Assembly (NCBI GenBank): GCA_013396995.1
Contig: VWZP01005668.1
Coordinates: 636,806-700,805 of the forward strand
DNA: 64,000 nucleotides
Direction of reading: 5' to 3'
DNA from: Dicaeum eximium
Lineage: Eukaryota; Chordata; Aves; Passeriformes; Dicaeidae
How positions within the stretch are numbered: position 1 is the first letter of the stretch; the number at the start of each line of letters is the position of its first letter. The position numbers and the translations under genes were made by a program. Shown piece after piece: positions 49,991-62,800 of the stretch. Under the pieces are notes generated by a model, which was given only the letters and a program-made list of their open reading frames with translations, did not search any database and was not told where the DNA came from.

Positions 49991-50032
49991 ATGGCGGCGG
50001 ATCAGATGAAGCTGGAGCTGCTGCTGGAGTAG
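49991..50032 (+). promoter_or_regulatory. Upstream ORF in the likely CACNA2D1 5' leader
   Basis: ATG at 49991 opens a 13-codon frame (MAADQMKLELLLE) that stops with TAG at 50030-50032, 281 bases before the main start. The context is moderate (C at -3, G at +4), and a second in-frame ATG lies at 50006. If transcription starts upstream of 49991, ribosomes would meet this frame first and would have to scan past it or reinitiate. Whether the mRNA includes it cannot be seen from DNA alone. Confidence 0.5.
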
Positions 50033-50292
50033 CAGAGAGTGGAGTATCTCTCGCTCTCTCTCTTTTCTCTGTTTCGCCTCTTCTCCCACTCCACCCACAG
50101 ATCTCCATCGTTTCTCCTCCTCCCCACCCTCGGCCGCGCTCCTGCTTTTCCGCGCATCTCTGGGCTGCGCCTCCTGCGAGGGGGCGGGTGGGGGGAGCGG
50201 AGGAGGCTTTAAAGAACCACGGCCCCCCCCGCACCGCCACACACGATAATTGAATTTATTATTATTGCCGTCTCGCCGACTTGGGGAAGGGG

Positions 50293-50307
50293 GATCGATC
50301 TTCGATC
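50293..50307 (+). promoter_or_regulatory. Perfect hairpin just before the start codon
   Basis: GATCGA (50293-50298) and TCGATC (50302-50307) are exact reverse complements around a three-base TCT loop, giving a six-base-pair stem that ends six bases before the ATG. It lies in the leader of any CACNA2D1 mRNA using this start. A stem this short is only moderately stable, so an effect on scanning is a hypothesis. Confidence 0.45.
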
Positions 50308-50313
50308 AGGAAG

Positions 50314-50408
50314 ATGGCTGCTGGCTGGCTGCTGGTCTTTAGCCTGACACTTTTCCAGTCCCTGGTGATGAACCACTCCTCGGAGGGACCCTTCCCCTCG
50401 GCCACCAC
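50314..50408 (+). CDS. CACNA2D1: CACNA2D1 exon 1 (signal peptide and N-terminus), partial CDS
   Basis: This exon encodes the first 31 residues plus two bases of codon 32 of the calcium channel alpha-2/delta-1 subunit. That protein is an extracellular, membrane-anchored auxiliary subunit that raises surface expression of CaV1 and CaV2 channels, and in mammals it is the gabapentinoid target. The peptide begins MAAGWLLVF, keeps LTLFQSL in its hydrophobic core and continues SSEGPFPSAT. Compared from memory with human alpha-2/delta-1, about 22 of 32 positions match, including MAAG, LTLFQSL and PFPSA. The start has a strong Kozak context (aagATGg). The exon ends CAC|GTAAGT in phase 2; the split AC-N codon gives Thr whatever base follows, matching the human Thr. 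Without splicing the frame stops at once (ACG TAA), which supports the donor. The VWA, Cache and delta segments lie in later exons outside the window. Confidence 0.93.
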
Positions 50409-50420
50409 GTAAGTCCCAGC

Positions 50421-50464
50421 GGGGTCCGGGGGTCCGGGGCGGGGGCACGGCCGGGGCGGGGGGG
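50421..50464 (+). promoter_or_regulatory. G-run cluster just inside intron 1 (G-quadruplex and R-loop candidate)
   Basis: Starting 13 bases after the splice donor there are six runs of four to seven G on the coding strand (50421-50424, 50428-50432, 50436-50439, 50441-50445, 50453-50456, 50458-50464) with short C-containing loops. This is an unusually strong quadruplex pattern and would be present in the pre-mRNA. Intronic G-runs close to a donor are known to act as splicing enhancers in vertebrates, and G-rich first introns favour R-loops. Function here is inferred. Confidence 0.6.
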
Positions 50465-53400
50465 CTCCTCGACTCCAGGGACAGCGGCAATACAAAGGGA
50501 AATCAAGTTAGACCGGCGGAAAGTGACGGTCGGGGAAAATTACAGGTTTTCGGCAGCTTTTGCTTAGAAAAGAGTCAGGGTAGCTGAAGGTCCCGCCGGG
50601 GCGGTCGCCGGGAGGGGGAAGCTCCGGTGACGGCCGGCGGCGGGACTTTTGAGGTAAAGGCTTCGCCTAGGAATCCCGCTCCGGAGCGGCTCCCGAATAT
50701 ACCCCGTCAGGTCATCCTTGTCGAGAAGAAAGTTTCGAGTTACACAGAGTCCACCCCTTCCTCCCACAGAGGTTATTCCAGCCTGGATGGAGTTTCAACA
50801 CTGCTTATTAAAAAACCCTGAAAACTTTGGCAATTTTATCAAAATCCACGCGGAAGGCGGATTTCGTTGCCTTTCCGCGGCCGGGGCGGGCGGGCACGGC
50901 CGGGAGTGCCGAGCCCGAGCTCCGCTCCCTCCTGCCTGGCCGCGCTCCAGCGCACCCGCGGGGCTCGGGGCTGCGGGGGCTCCGCGGGGGCGCACGCGTG
51001 GGTCCCGCCGGAGGGGCTTTCGCACGCCGAAAGCCGCACAGCTGAAGAGCTGTTTCCTTCAGCCTCGGCCTTGCAGATCGCTACTTCTCAGAAATATCTT
51101 CGCGAGAGCTGAAGGATGCTCGCCGTGCACGCAGCTCGGTGCCTCGCCTGGCCCTGAGATAGAAATCTTTAAAGCGCTGCAGAATTATTAGCATGAAAGT
51201 GTTGCCCACAGCAGTGCAAAGATCAAATAATAATGATGCAATAAAAGAAAGGCAAAAGGAAGCCAATACATCATATTGAAGATTTGCCTACAGATAGGAA
51301 AAAAAAAATCCACGACAAAGCACTATGTGATCGTGTTTTCTTCCTTTTTCTTCTCGCTCACCTCATTATTTTTATATTCTTTTTGTTTGGTTGGTTTTTT
51401 GAAGCACTTACCTTAGTCCCCGAATCTGGGTTAAAGCTAGCAGTAGGTAACTTTTAAGTGGATGACTCACTTTAATGCATTTTACATAAGAAAAACAGTG
51501 CTAATGGTAGTCTTTCCTTATTGTTTAACACTGGGTAGAATTTATTGATGTCGTCCATCCCGGGCAGAAGGATGCCTTGCAGTAATTACCAGCAATGCAT
51601 TTTCACCAATTAGTACTCCTGGTAGGTTGTTAAAATTGGATTCAGTTCTGAGTATCGGTTCCATTATGAAAGACTCAAAGGGATGTTCGCACTGTTAAAT
51701 GAAAGGAATACAAAGATAAGTGTAGAATAACCACTTTGTATCTTCTAAGTTGAATAAATACAGCCTTCCATTGTAGGGAAAATAACCTTTTAAAACATTC
51801 TCGTGTTGCAGTTTATAAAGATGCACCACGTAGAAGCAAAATACAAACCCAGGGCTTTTTAATTCATTGTTTTCTTGTGTTTGATCTCCCGTATTTGCGG
51901 TTTTTTGGGCTCTGATATTTACGGTTTCTTGCTGAGCTGATAAGGTTATCATACACAACTAATTACAATTTATCTTCTTTGTGGATTTTTCTGGGTTTAA
52001 AAGAGAAAAAAAATGGAACCCAGTGAAATTAAAAGATTATCATATAAAAAGAATATATATAATTTCAAATAGAAGTCCAGGTTGCTTTTTAACATAAGAA
52101 TATGTCATTTTCTTTTAAAACTGTTTTGTCTCCCCATCTATTTTTGCTAATTTCCTTCCGAATTTACTTTTATTGACAATCATTATAATAGAAATTGACA
52201 AAAGTGAAACATGTAACTTTAACTATACCTATGATAAAGTAATTCAGAATATTGTTAGTCATCAACATTTCTGTGTTCTGCATAATCTACTTACTGTTTG
52301 CTCTCTTTTTTTTCTCATTGTTATTTCATTGAAATATTGCAGAAACAATCTATAGTGACTGTGCAGCCTTCATAGGTTTCCCCTTTGAAATGGAATCAAA
52401 GTGCAAACAAGGCTCAGTTTGTTTAGAAGGCAGCACACAACAGGTTGATGCAGGGAGAGCTGCTTAGCAAAAAGTAATGATGTAACAGGTGAAGGAGAAA
52501 ACAATTTTTCTGTTCTTTTTTAAGGCTTGACAGCAGTGTTTAATTTCTTACTAAAAATTTCAAATGGGGAAGAACAAAGAGAAGTGACGCAAATGCTTTT
52601 AATGTAAAAGATATTATATATTAAGGATATTAAGAATAGGAATTAAAAAAAATATGGGAGAGGAGAATAAAGGAAAGAAAGGATATGAATAATTGAAGAA
52701 CTGGGGGTTTGCTGATACTATGTGGTTAGCTACCTGCTTTCTCCCCATTATTTTCAGTCTCTTTTTTCTCTTAGTGAAAAAGTTGGTCTGAGGAAGCAGG
52801 ATTTCCTGGCTGCTGTGTGAAAAATGTGCATATTCAGGGCTATAGAGTATATGATTTCTTCAACAGCTCATTATTGTACAATCACTTTTCCTTTCTGCAT
52901 TAAAAAATACTTTAACATGTGCTTTTACTAAAGTATTCAGAAGTCCCTATCACCAATATAATAATACAGAAGCATGTAGTATTCTTAGCAAGAAATGCTG
53001 AAGGTTTATGCAATGGCTGCTTACTAGAATCTCAGTAATTTAATTAATTTTAATTCTCTAATAGGGCAAAAAGGCCCTGATATGCTTGCACAGCAAAATA
53101 TAGAGAATTTCAGGTGCAGGTTTGTGTTGTATGAAATGGTAGCATTAATTTTTCATTGAAAATCTGAGCATCCCTTACTTCCAATGTTGAAATATTTCAT
53201 TGCAAATATTGAAGACTGTCTTTTAATGAACTATTTAATAAACTGTTTAGGTATATTAGTAATTGTGTCTTGATCTGAGCTATAAGGCTTAGCAGCTGAT
53301 TGATGCATGTTGCATTCCATTTAAATGTATCATATTAATTGTGTCATGTGTTAGGGATCTGTTTGTTGGTACAAGATACCATGTTCTTGCTTTTAACACA

Positions 53401-56400
53401 GCAACTCCAACTCCTTCAGTTACACCTGCAACACAGCAGATATTTTGCACTTGGATGAGAATGTTGTATATAGTACTCCTGGCACAATAACCACACTACT
53501 GCTATCAGAGTATGCAAAGCACTTCTTTTTTGTAGCCATATATATTTATTTATCATTCACATCTGTATAGACTTCAGAAAAAACTACTATTAAATATACA
53601 AGGTTTGTATGTTGCCTGATAATGATAGCAGAGGACTCAGTTTATTTCTCTCATTTCTTTTCTCTATACTGCATCAAGACACAGTCTTAAGTTTATCTTG
53701 TAATTCTTAAGTATCTTTTTGGCACAGCATGTGTTGATGTAGTTACTGGTAGTGAGTAATGTACTACATAAAGATGCACATTCTCCTTTCTGATAATAAA
53801 CCTGTTTGTACTGATTAAAAAAAGAAAAAAAAAGCAAACTAAGCATATTTAAATTTTTATAAAGCTACAGATGAAGTCTTTAAAAATCAATGGGACTCTT
53901 TCTGTAATTACTGCATCACTGTGGATATATCTTAATGTCTTTTCTTTTTATTCCCCCCCCCCAATTTTCCTCTGCCACTCCTTTTCTCTCTTTCCTTTAT
54001 ATTTCAACATTTTTTTCCTCCTCAGTCACTTGTTTGGTATGTATGTATTACATTAAATATTAAATTCAAGACAGATCTGCCACTTACATAAATTGGTATA
54101 AAACATTCATGGATAAAAATAATATAAAGATAAAAATAGTATACATATGAGCATATATCTATATGTATGCAGACAGGACATTTTTAGAAGAGAAGTTGTG
54201 TATTCCCATTTCTTACTTGCATGAATCATCTTTACTGTTTTGGTGTCATTAGGACAACTCAGGGAAGTCTATATGAGTCATATGAATTAGGGCTTGCACA
54301 ACTGGGACATTGATATTTTTGGCTTCCTCACATGGACCTAACAAGTGCAGGTCCTGCTGAGAGTGTGGCTGGGCTTGGTCTCAGCATCACTCTCTGTATG
54401 GCACCAGTGACCAGAGGTAGATGGATGTCATTTATGATGTTTTCTTTTCATCTGTTCCTACTGTGAGACTTAGGGATTTGAGACCTCTCATATGCATAAA
54501 ATCCCATTTATAGCTTATGGTCTGTGGTAGAAGAATGCCAGTTTAGCTGCTGATGTTAATTAGAAAAGACTGCTGTATTAATGGATTATAAAATATCAGG
54601 CTCTTTCTCATTTGAAAATTGTTTTTTCCTACTTAAAAATATTCACTATTAGGAAGAAAATAAAGTACTGAAGTGTACCTTCATATCAGTGAATTGGAAA
54701 GAGAGCCAAAAGATGTAATCTACTTAGAAGCAGGGAAGTGCAATATCACCTCTTAGTGTTTTCTCAGCACATGTCTAAATGCTGAGCATTATGCAAGATG
54801 CTTAAACCCACTGATATTTCAAAAAGTGTTGTTCCAATCCATTCTTCTAGTGGAAACATACTTAGAATAAGTGTGAAACAGCTTGTTGATTGGTGTTTAT
54901 TTTGGTGTTTTGGTGGGATTTTTTTTGATTATGTGGTGGGGTTTATTTTTTTGTTGTTGTTTTTCATTTTTTTAATGTCCTTGTACATGTGGTGGTGATA
55001 AAGGCAAATTATTTGGATCCACAAAGCATTTTTCTGTTTTACATATTTTATGATATAAATTGTGAATGGGCAATTTCTTTGTTTCCCTCCTAGGTATTTA
55101 TGCTGGATCTCAGAATGAACAAATTCTTTAGATTTACATTTTATTAAGTATGAAAATTCAGCTGAAAACATCAAAATAGATACTAATCATAAAAGATGAA
55201 ATTTCATTGAATTAAATCAGCATTATAGAGGTTCTTGCCATCTTTCATTTTGCAGTGATGCTATTTTCAGAACTGCATTGCTCATACCCTGCAAAATGAT
55301 TTTATCCAAGAATTCAGCTGCTAGAAAGAGAGCTGGAGCTTGGCAGCACATTAGCCTGAAATGTATTCATTGTTAAATAGAAGGCCTGTTGTACAGATCT
55401 TAAAAATATTTATCTTGCAGAATATTTTAAATTGATGGAAGCATGGTCAAATTGTTACTGCTTTAATGTTTTGTAACAAAGAAATAGCCCAGACTCCAGT
55501 TGTCCACTGGTAACTGTGGCTGTGCCTTGATCCTTTCTTGCTTTCTGCGAGAATTCCGTATCCAAGGCAGTGTTATCTTCTAGACCAATATTTGACTTAA
55601 ACCTCTGTGAGATAGGGATTGGAGTTTAGAAGCATTTTAGTAGAGAAAAATGACTCATTCTCTGTGTTGCTGACCACAGTAGAAGTAGAATTGAGCCCCA
55701 GACTGTTTTGTGCTTCTTTGCAGCAGTACTGAGGCTTTTGATCCCCTCTGCTCCAGCTGCATGTTGTGTTTAGAGTGCTCATGAAGACCTTTGTGACAAA
55801 AGGTGATATTTTCGATGGCAGAAAACTTTGTTTTCTAGCGCCTTGTTAGGAAATTTCCTTAAATAGAAGAAAAAATTTACCAGAAAACAACCCTGGAAAA
55901 AAATTACTGGACCACAGCTACAGTTTGGTAAAGCCAGACGCCATATTTAATTTACGTCTTTTACAAATGCTGAATCAGACTTCTTGATAGAAAGAATGAC
56001 AGCTCAGTGTCCTTAGTGTTCTGGTAAAAAAACCCCATAGCTAGCACCTTGCAAAAGCACAGAAAAGGAGAAGTACAAAACAATAACTGAATTTGTGCCC
56101 CCAGCCCTGGGCAGCGCCTGTGTGTTCTGTCTTAGATCGCTCTTAGCCCATTCCTGCATCAGCTTTTTCATTCCCCTTACAGCTGCTGCAAGACAGGTAT
56201 CAATGAATACTTGAATGATTTGCATTTAAGATTACAGTTCTGATTTATCTCTCTTGCTGAATCCATTATAAAGAGCCTGATCCCACTCAACTTTCCTCAA
56301 ACATGCATAGGGCAATTCTCTGTTCTGTAGGATCAGACCAAGAGCCGAGTTTTGCATCAGTTGTGCCATTGCCTACTGTAGCAAATTGGTCATTGCTTTT

Positions 56401-59400
56401 AGGGGGAGTTATGATTCTTCTTTCCCTCCTGATTTCCAGTAGTAAGGAGAATTGGATTGAATATTGTTTGCAGAATAGGATTTTTATGTTACGCAGTACC
56501 TTGTAATGCACACAGTAGTGCTGTGAAAATACATAACACTGATAGTGAAATTACTGTCAACTGCACTTCTGCTTCAGTAATGTTCTTGGGTTGTATATTC
56601 TCAATTTAGGGCCAGACTGTGCTGCTTGTACCCTGGAATGAAGAAATCCCATTGATACTCTCAGAAAAATCTGTGCAAGAGTGAAGATTTTCAAAATACG
56701 TTTCAGCACTTTTTAATAGCTAAAATTAATGGCATGTGCCTGCAGCTATTCAGCTCAAGAGGGATTTTTCTTTTCCTTCTCCACTGCTTTCCAAACTATT
56801 TTTTGACCTACTCTGGTTCTGAGCAAACTCAGTGTTTCACACCTTCCTTCCTTTCCTCCTTCCTTCCAGACTTAGTAAGTTTTCAGGGTGAAATGTAAAA
56901 GAGACTCCTTTTCTCAGCCACCCTGTGACAAGATATGGCTCACTGTTTGAGAATGTTACACTAATGATGGCAGGGAGAGGACCATGGTTTTTTGCTTATG
57001 TCCATCCTTACAACATCTTTCTCTGCGTGCCAACAGCAAACTGATTACAAAGAGTGAATTTCTGTTCCTTATATAATTTTTTCCTGTTTATTTACAAAGT
57101 TTCTAACAAGTTTATGAAAATGATTGACATTATTTTGCATCAACAAATCAGCAAGCTTTTGCAGTTAATTACTGTAATTCAAAATCAGACTTTTTTTTAA
57201 TCTGAGGCAAGCCTGAAATAACCGTAGGATGTGAATGTGAAGTTGTAGTATTGCTGACTATTATAAAAAGTGATTTATTGGATTTTCACCCTCTTTAAAT
57301 TACATTCTCACTCCCTCTCATTTGAAAGCTGGGTAGGGTAAGAACTATAGTCTGACTTTGTAACAGATATTCTACATAGTGATTCAAGAATTTTCTTATT
57401 TTGAAATGTCCTTTGTTTTTCCAGGACCGTGAATGTTCATCCGGAAAAGCAGAAAGATGTTTTTTTAAAAAAAATGTGTCCTATTGATCATATGAACTAA
57501 GAATAACTTTTGCACAGCCTTTATTAGATGTAACATGGAGGAATATATTAGATTAGTATTCCTTTTCCCAGCATAAAATGCTTCAGTTGAAATCTGTGAG
57601 CGAAGTCTCTCAAATTTATTAATAATAAAAAAATCTGATTCACTTTTGGACTGATTTGAGAAGTAAGTAAGAACACAAAGGAGTTGCTGAGTCCACAGTC
57701 TAGTTTTTGTAGCAATCAGATGATAAATTAGGTGAATTTTTATTTAAAAGAGAAAAGCTCGACTTGATTCATCCAAACCATATTTGAACTGAAATGTTCC
57801 TATTTTCCCTGTGCATGTTCCCACTAGACTAGCCTAGAAACTTAAAATCTTCCCTAGTGATATCTCTCCCGCCCTTATTTTTACTCATATTTTTATTATA
57901 TTTTGATAGCATGGACTAAATACTCTTCCAGGTAGGCATAAAAATAAAGTTACAAAAGATCTGTGGCTAAGGGTGGTGGCAATATTAAAACCTAAATCAA
58001 GTCATACCATTGTTCCAAATTGTCACTGTTAATACTGTGCTGCATTTTTCTTTATACACTAAGGTAGTCTTAAACAAACCAGTAAAAGGGAAGTTTTCTT
58101 CATTCTTGAAATGAGCAGAAATTTGCCACACTGTGTATATTTTGACTCTTGATTAGAAATTCCGATCTTTTCCATGGGAGGGAACTGAGTCACGGGAGCT
58201 GTTCTGTCAAAGATTATTGAAGTGAAACGTTTTGCAGTCTGAAATGGATGAATTGTGTTATCAACACTGCAGGAAGGAGAAAAGTAATGAAAAAGAGATG
58301 ACAGGAAGTGAATTACAAAATTATGGTTCTTATTATTCCTTCCCTGACTCTTACAGGTCACTCCTGCACGTGTAGATCCAGTGTCCCACGAGACCAGTCA
58401 AAATGTTGTACAGTAAATGTAGGTACAACAGACCACTAAAAGGCAACTTTTAATTAATGATATTCTGATGTGGACTAGTGTTGAGGAAAATTTATTTATT
58501 TTGTAAGTGGCTAATGAAGCCTCACAGTTATCATTTTCCCCAGTGTGGATTAGGGTAGTCTATTTGGTAGAAGTCTTGTGGATCCTAAAAACAACCCTGT
58601 ACTGGGAGGCAATCTCTTTACTTGGGGAATGCTCTGCCCTTAAAACTCTGCTTGGTGAGTTTAATCCAGAAATATGGTGGTTTTTCATGCAGATGTTAAT
58701 GCAGAAGTTCCTTTGTTTTTGCAGTATATGGCAGTTTTCTTGCAGTTGATTTAAGTAGAATAAAATACAATGCATAATATACTATTCATTGGTAAGTAGA
58801 GTAGTTTCTGCAGAGCTTATTGAACATCCATTTTTTCTGTTAGCCTCACTTGTAATTTTAATATTTTTATGTTTGGGTGTAACAAGTTCTTCAGACTGTT
58901 TTTCAAAGACAGATCAAAGTGAAGAATAATCCATGTAGGGATGGAAAATAAGTATTTTGAGTAATGAACCTTCTTGCACCTTTATCTGTTGAAAGAATCC
59001 TGAGTTAGGTTGGTTAGCTGTGTGTGTGTTTTTTAATTTAGCAAGTAGTTCTTGATCTGAGACTTTTCTTAGAGATTAATTCAGTGACACCAATTTTGGA
59101 AAAAAGAAAAAAGAGAGGCAGTATACGCTAATTTATTTAATCACAAATATTATTTTTTTATCCTATGATGTACATCCTGAATTGTGTGTACCATGGCTGA
59201 GCTTTTTATCATTAAATGCTTCTCTTTAGTATTATATGCCTTGCCTTATTTCTCAAATTTTGTACCTTAGATTTCGATATTTCTCTCAGTAAAGTAGGAA
59301 ACTTCAGTATCTTACCATTTAGTCAGGCAAGGGTTTATTGTCGAGATTAATTTGTTAGCTAATACCTCTAAAGCCTTCTGTAGTTGAAAAGTGTTGTTAA

Positions 59401-59719
59401 TCTGTTAAGCCTAATTTATTAAGATGTGTGTTTGCTATATTCCCACTTTACCTCAGAAACTTGCATGGCCAATCCTTTCCTGGATGGCTATACCTCTGGT
59501 TTACCTGGTTCTCAAAGTGGTTTTTTAATAGAATCTTTGTAGAAAAGCTACCATCATACCCACTTATTTTGGTAACTTGTGATCTGGAGATCTGGAAGAA
59601 GTTAATCCCCACGATCTGTGCTTCTTGGAAGTACACAGATTGCAAAACATAAGCTTAACAGCATTTTTAGAAACTAGCAGGAGTCAGCAAAAATCTGCAG
59701 ACAGTATGGTGAGGAGGAG

Positions 59720-59821
59720 CCAGCGTGTGACTCATGCCTACAGCCAGCGCTCCTCGCACTCCTTTGCCAGTCGTGCCAATTCCTTTTCCACCGTGGAAAG
59801 CACCGGGAGCTGTGGATCCCG
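59720..59821. other. CpG-rich patch within intron 1
   Basis: Seven CpG dinucleotides occur in about 100 bases inside an otherwise CpG-poor, AT-rich intron. One + strand frame is open across it (59625-59846, serine- and arginine-rich), but I recognise no protein family and see no convincing splice pair. It could be a remnant of a young insertion, a small enhancer, or an unrecognised exon. I cannot separate these from sequence alone. Confidence 0.35.
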
Positions 59822-62800
59822 GGATTTTCTGAAATTTGTACTGTGAATATTTCGTACTTGAAAAAGAGACAGTAGTTAGACACAATAGGACAAGGGCTTG
59901 TGGCACAAGTTCATTAACATGATCTGTTGCTTCTTTTGCAGCACAGGCAACTGCTGGTGTTATTCCATTTCTAAAATGGAAATGACACCCAAATTGTCAT
60001 CCTGCTTGAATCAATGTGCTTAATAAAGCAAGGTGTCCTGTTTCTATGAGAAAGATGGTAAGAAAAGTACACAATTTTTTTCTGTTTGCAGACTAGTAGC
60101 GATAAGATGATCATCAGTAATCACTAAGACTTAAGATTTCAAGCAGGAGTAACATAGCTTTCAATGCAATTATTTTTGTTTGCTACAACCAGTAGCAATA
60201 GAAGTGTAGTTCTTACCATTTTTTTGTTATTTACCAAGCCACTTTTGTTGTCTTAGCATCTTCTTGATTAGATTTTTTGATCTCTTGTGAACATATTTTA
60301 GATGATGTGGTAGGTGTATAAGCTGGGAGAAAAGCACTAATATGTGCAGGAACATATCTTAAGGAGATTTCACTGTAATATACACATGGGGAAAAGGTTT
60401 GTGGTAATTGAAGGCAGAATCTGGACTCTTTTGACTGATTAGAAATACATGAGGGATCTGTGCATGACTAAGAATATGTCTGGGATATACTCTAAATGCC
60501 TTTGGAAATGGTTGGGTACCCAATTTCATCCTTCTTTCCACCAGTGTAATTTCAGCATAATGAGTATCAGTCCTGTATCATTTAAATCCTGAGTGCAAGG
60601 ATGAATCCACATAAAATAATTTCTGATTAAACACATACAGGTTTCATTGCAACAGAATGAGTCATCACTGTCAAGGCCTGATTGGGAAAATTACATAAAA
60701 TAAAATGTAATACATGATTTTATTAGGCTTTGCAGAGGGGAATAGTAAGATATCCCAAGGAAAGCATGTGTGATATCAGATGTTGTCATTTGTCTTCTTT
60801 TTAAATGATAAGCTCTGACACCACTTCATTGTCTGTGCCCCACTGAGCAAGTGTCCATGTGAAAAAGAACTTCCTAATGTGCTGGAAGGCACTGAAAAAT
60901 GTTACCCCAAATTAGGAAGAAACATGATTTTATTAAATAAAAATGTGGAATTGTAAGGAAGAAATACTTTCCTTTTCAAGGTACTGCAAGGTATAGTAAT
61001 GTGCAAGTTTACTCTAAGTGGCTTTCACGAATGTATTTTTGTAGTTTTTGGTTTTGTTTTTTTTTTTCTTCTTCTTAATCAACTAGTTCTAGAGCTTAAT
61101 TTGGAATGGTAGGAATGATAGAAGTAATTTAATTTAACCCCTCATTATGCACAACCAAGTAATTAATTCATCTTTGGGTATGAAGTCTTGAGTTTTTGGA
61201 TAATGAGAATTAAAATCGGCAAGAAATATACAAACAAATTTATATTTGTTTCCAGTGAAGCTGGATTTACTCTGAAAGATGATGTTGATGCTTTATGGGG
61301 ACACGAGGTGAAATTCTGTTATGATAGCTGCTTTGCTATTAGAAGCACTTGGCCAGTGTTTTAACTTCTATGTATGTTCCTCGTATAGATACACTCTCTC
61401 AAAATTAGGATTAAAAGCACCCATCACTTCCTTGCATGGATGGTGAGAGTTTTGGTTAACAAATGACTATAAAGAATATTGGATGTATTGGATGGAACAA
61501 TAATTTGCTTGCAGGTAGTTTGCTGATAGCATTTTTTTCCTTTCATAAGTCCATTTATTGATAGAATAAAGTACTTTTAAGGCCTGCAAGGTAGTCTTGG
61601 ACAAAGATGCTCAGTTATTCTTGTAGGTATGCATGCATCTACAAACACTTTATGTAATCATTAGTGATGCTTTCAACATTGCAAATAAAGGTTAAACATT
61701 GATGATTGAATATTTTTTTCCACACGTCATTAACTGGGGCTCTATTTCTTTTTTCTTTTAAAAAAGTTAAAGTAAGTTATCCAGTTATAAAGCCTAAACA
61801 CTTGATAACTAGGAATAGCAAGATCAGAAACTGCCTTAAGCCTTAAGTTGTTTTCCTTGTAATATCTTCATTGTGATCCTGTCTTCAGTTACAAAACCAA
61901 CTGTATTTTTTTTTCTTCTGGCAACACCTTTCATTGAGAACATTACTCAAAATGCAACCCCACTGTAAGACTGGTGGATTTTGTAGATAACTTTGGTAAA
62001 GCTGCAAAGGACATACCTTGTCTTTTGTAATGTAAAACTAGTAATAGTTGCTACTACGTGGAGGCAGTGTAGGAGCATCTGCCTTTGGGAATTGAAATTA
62101 TTAGCCAGAGCTATTCTCTGAACTCAGAAGCTGTGATAGAGATATCCTGTTCAAAGAGATATTTTGAGATGTTTGGATTTTTTTGTATTGCTAGGACCTT
62201 GTTTCACTACTGAAAGAGAGAGTGCTGGTTGCTGCCATGTTTTTTATGCTGTGTGACTTCAGTAATTGGTACAGACTCTCACTGGGCAGGAATTATCTTC
62301 TAGCTGGAATTTCTCCTGAAAATTAACAAACAGGAAAAATCAGCAAGATACCAGAGGAATACTCTCTGTTCTAGTTACCTACATGATTGAAAAAAAATCA
62401 AACTTCTTGTGTGTCTAGCTCTGTATTTTGTGTGTTTTTTTGAGCAACCATATCCAAATTTACCAAATTTCAGTACTTCACATGTTAGATTTCTTTTGTA
62501 CCAGATCCACAGTTCCTACACTGATACTAAGGGATGTGAATTTGGATAGAACTTACTCAAGGCTTTCTTAATGGCCAAAAAGTTAACCTGCAAACCAGAA
62601 TCATCTGTAATATCACTTAACTTAAATCATTAAATTAAACAATTTTTTTATTAATAGAAACCTCCCCCCCCAAAAAACGAAGATAAAAACCCAACAAAAA
62701 ATCACAAAACTTGCAGTATTTTAAATGTGTTTTACTCCAAAGTTCTTAAACAAATATTTGGTAGGCAAATCTAGGCTGCATGAGGTACACAGTTTTGTTT

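Larger units (their letters stand above)
49425..51150 (+). promoter_or_regulatory. CACNA2D1: CpG island promoter of CACNA2D1
   Basis: Base composition changes sharply from AT-rich flanks to dense CpG between about 49425 and 51150, with exon 1 in the middle. GC boxes include the tandem GGGGC run at 49758-49771 and GGGGGCGGG at 50180-50188. A pyrimidine tract covers about 50046-50090. AT-rich islands (49601-49607, 49625-49634, 49711-49720, 49734-49743) stand out in the GC-rich background. I cannot place the transcription start. The layout fits a dispersed-start CpG promoter; CTTTAAAG at 50207-50214 is the nearest TATA-like string to the ATG. The ambiguous base at 49776 sits at the end of the G-rich run. 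Confidence 0.9.

Noticed and set aside
49845..50240. A 131-codon minus-strand frame over the CACNA2D1 leader
   Set aside because: Its Glu/Arg-rich product is the complement of the CT-rich leader. There is no sign of an antisense gene.
50718..51191. A 157-codon + strand frame after exon 1
   Set aside because: It lies in the GC-rich start of intron 1, has no splice logic with exon 1 and is low-complexity. It is a by-product of base composition.
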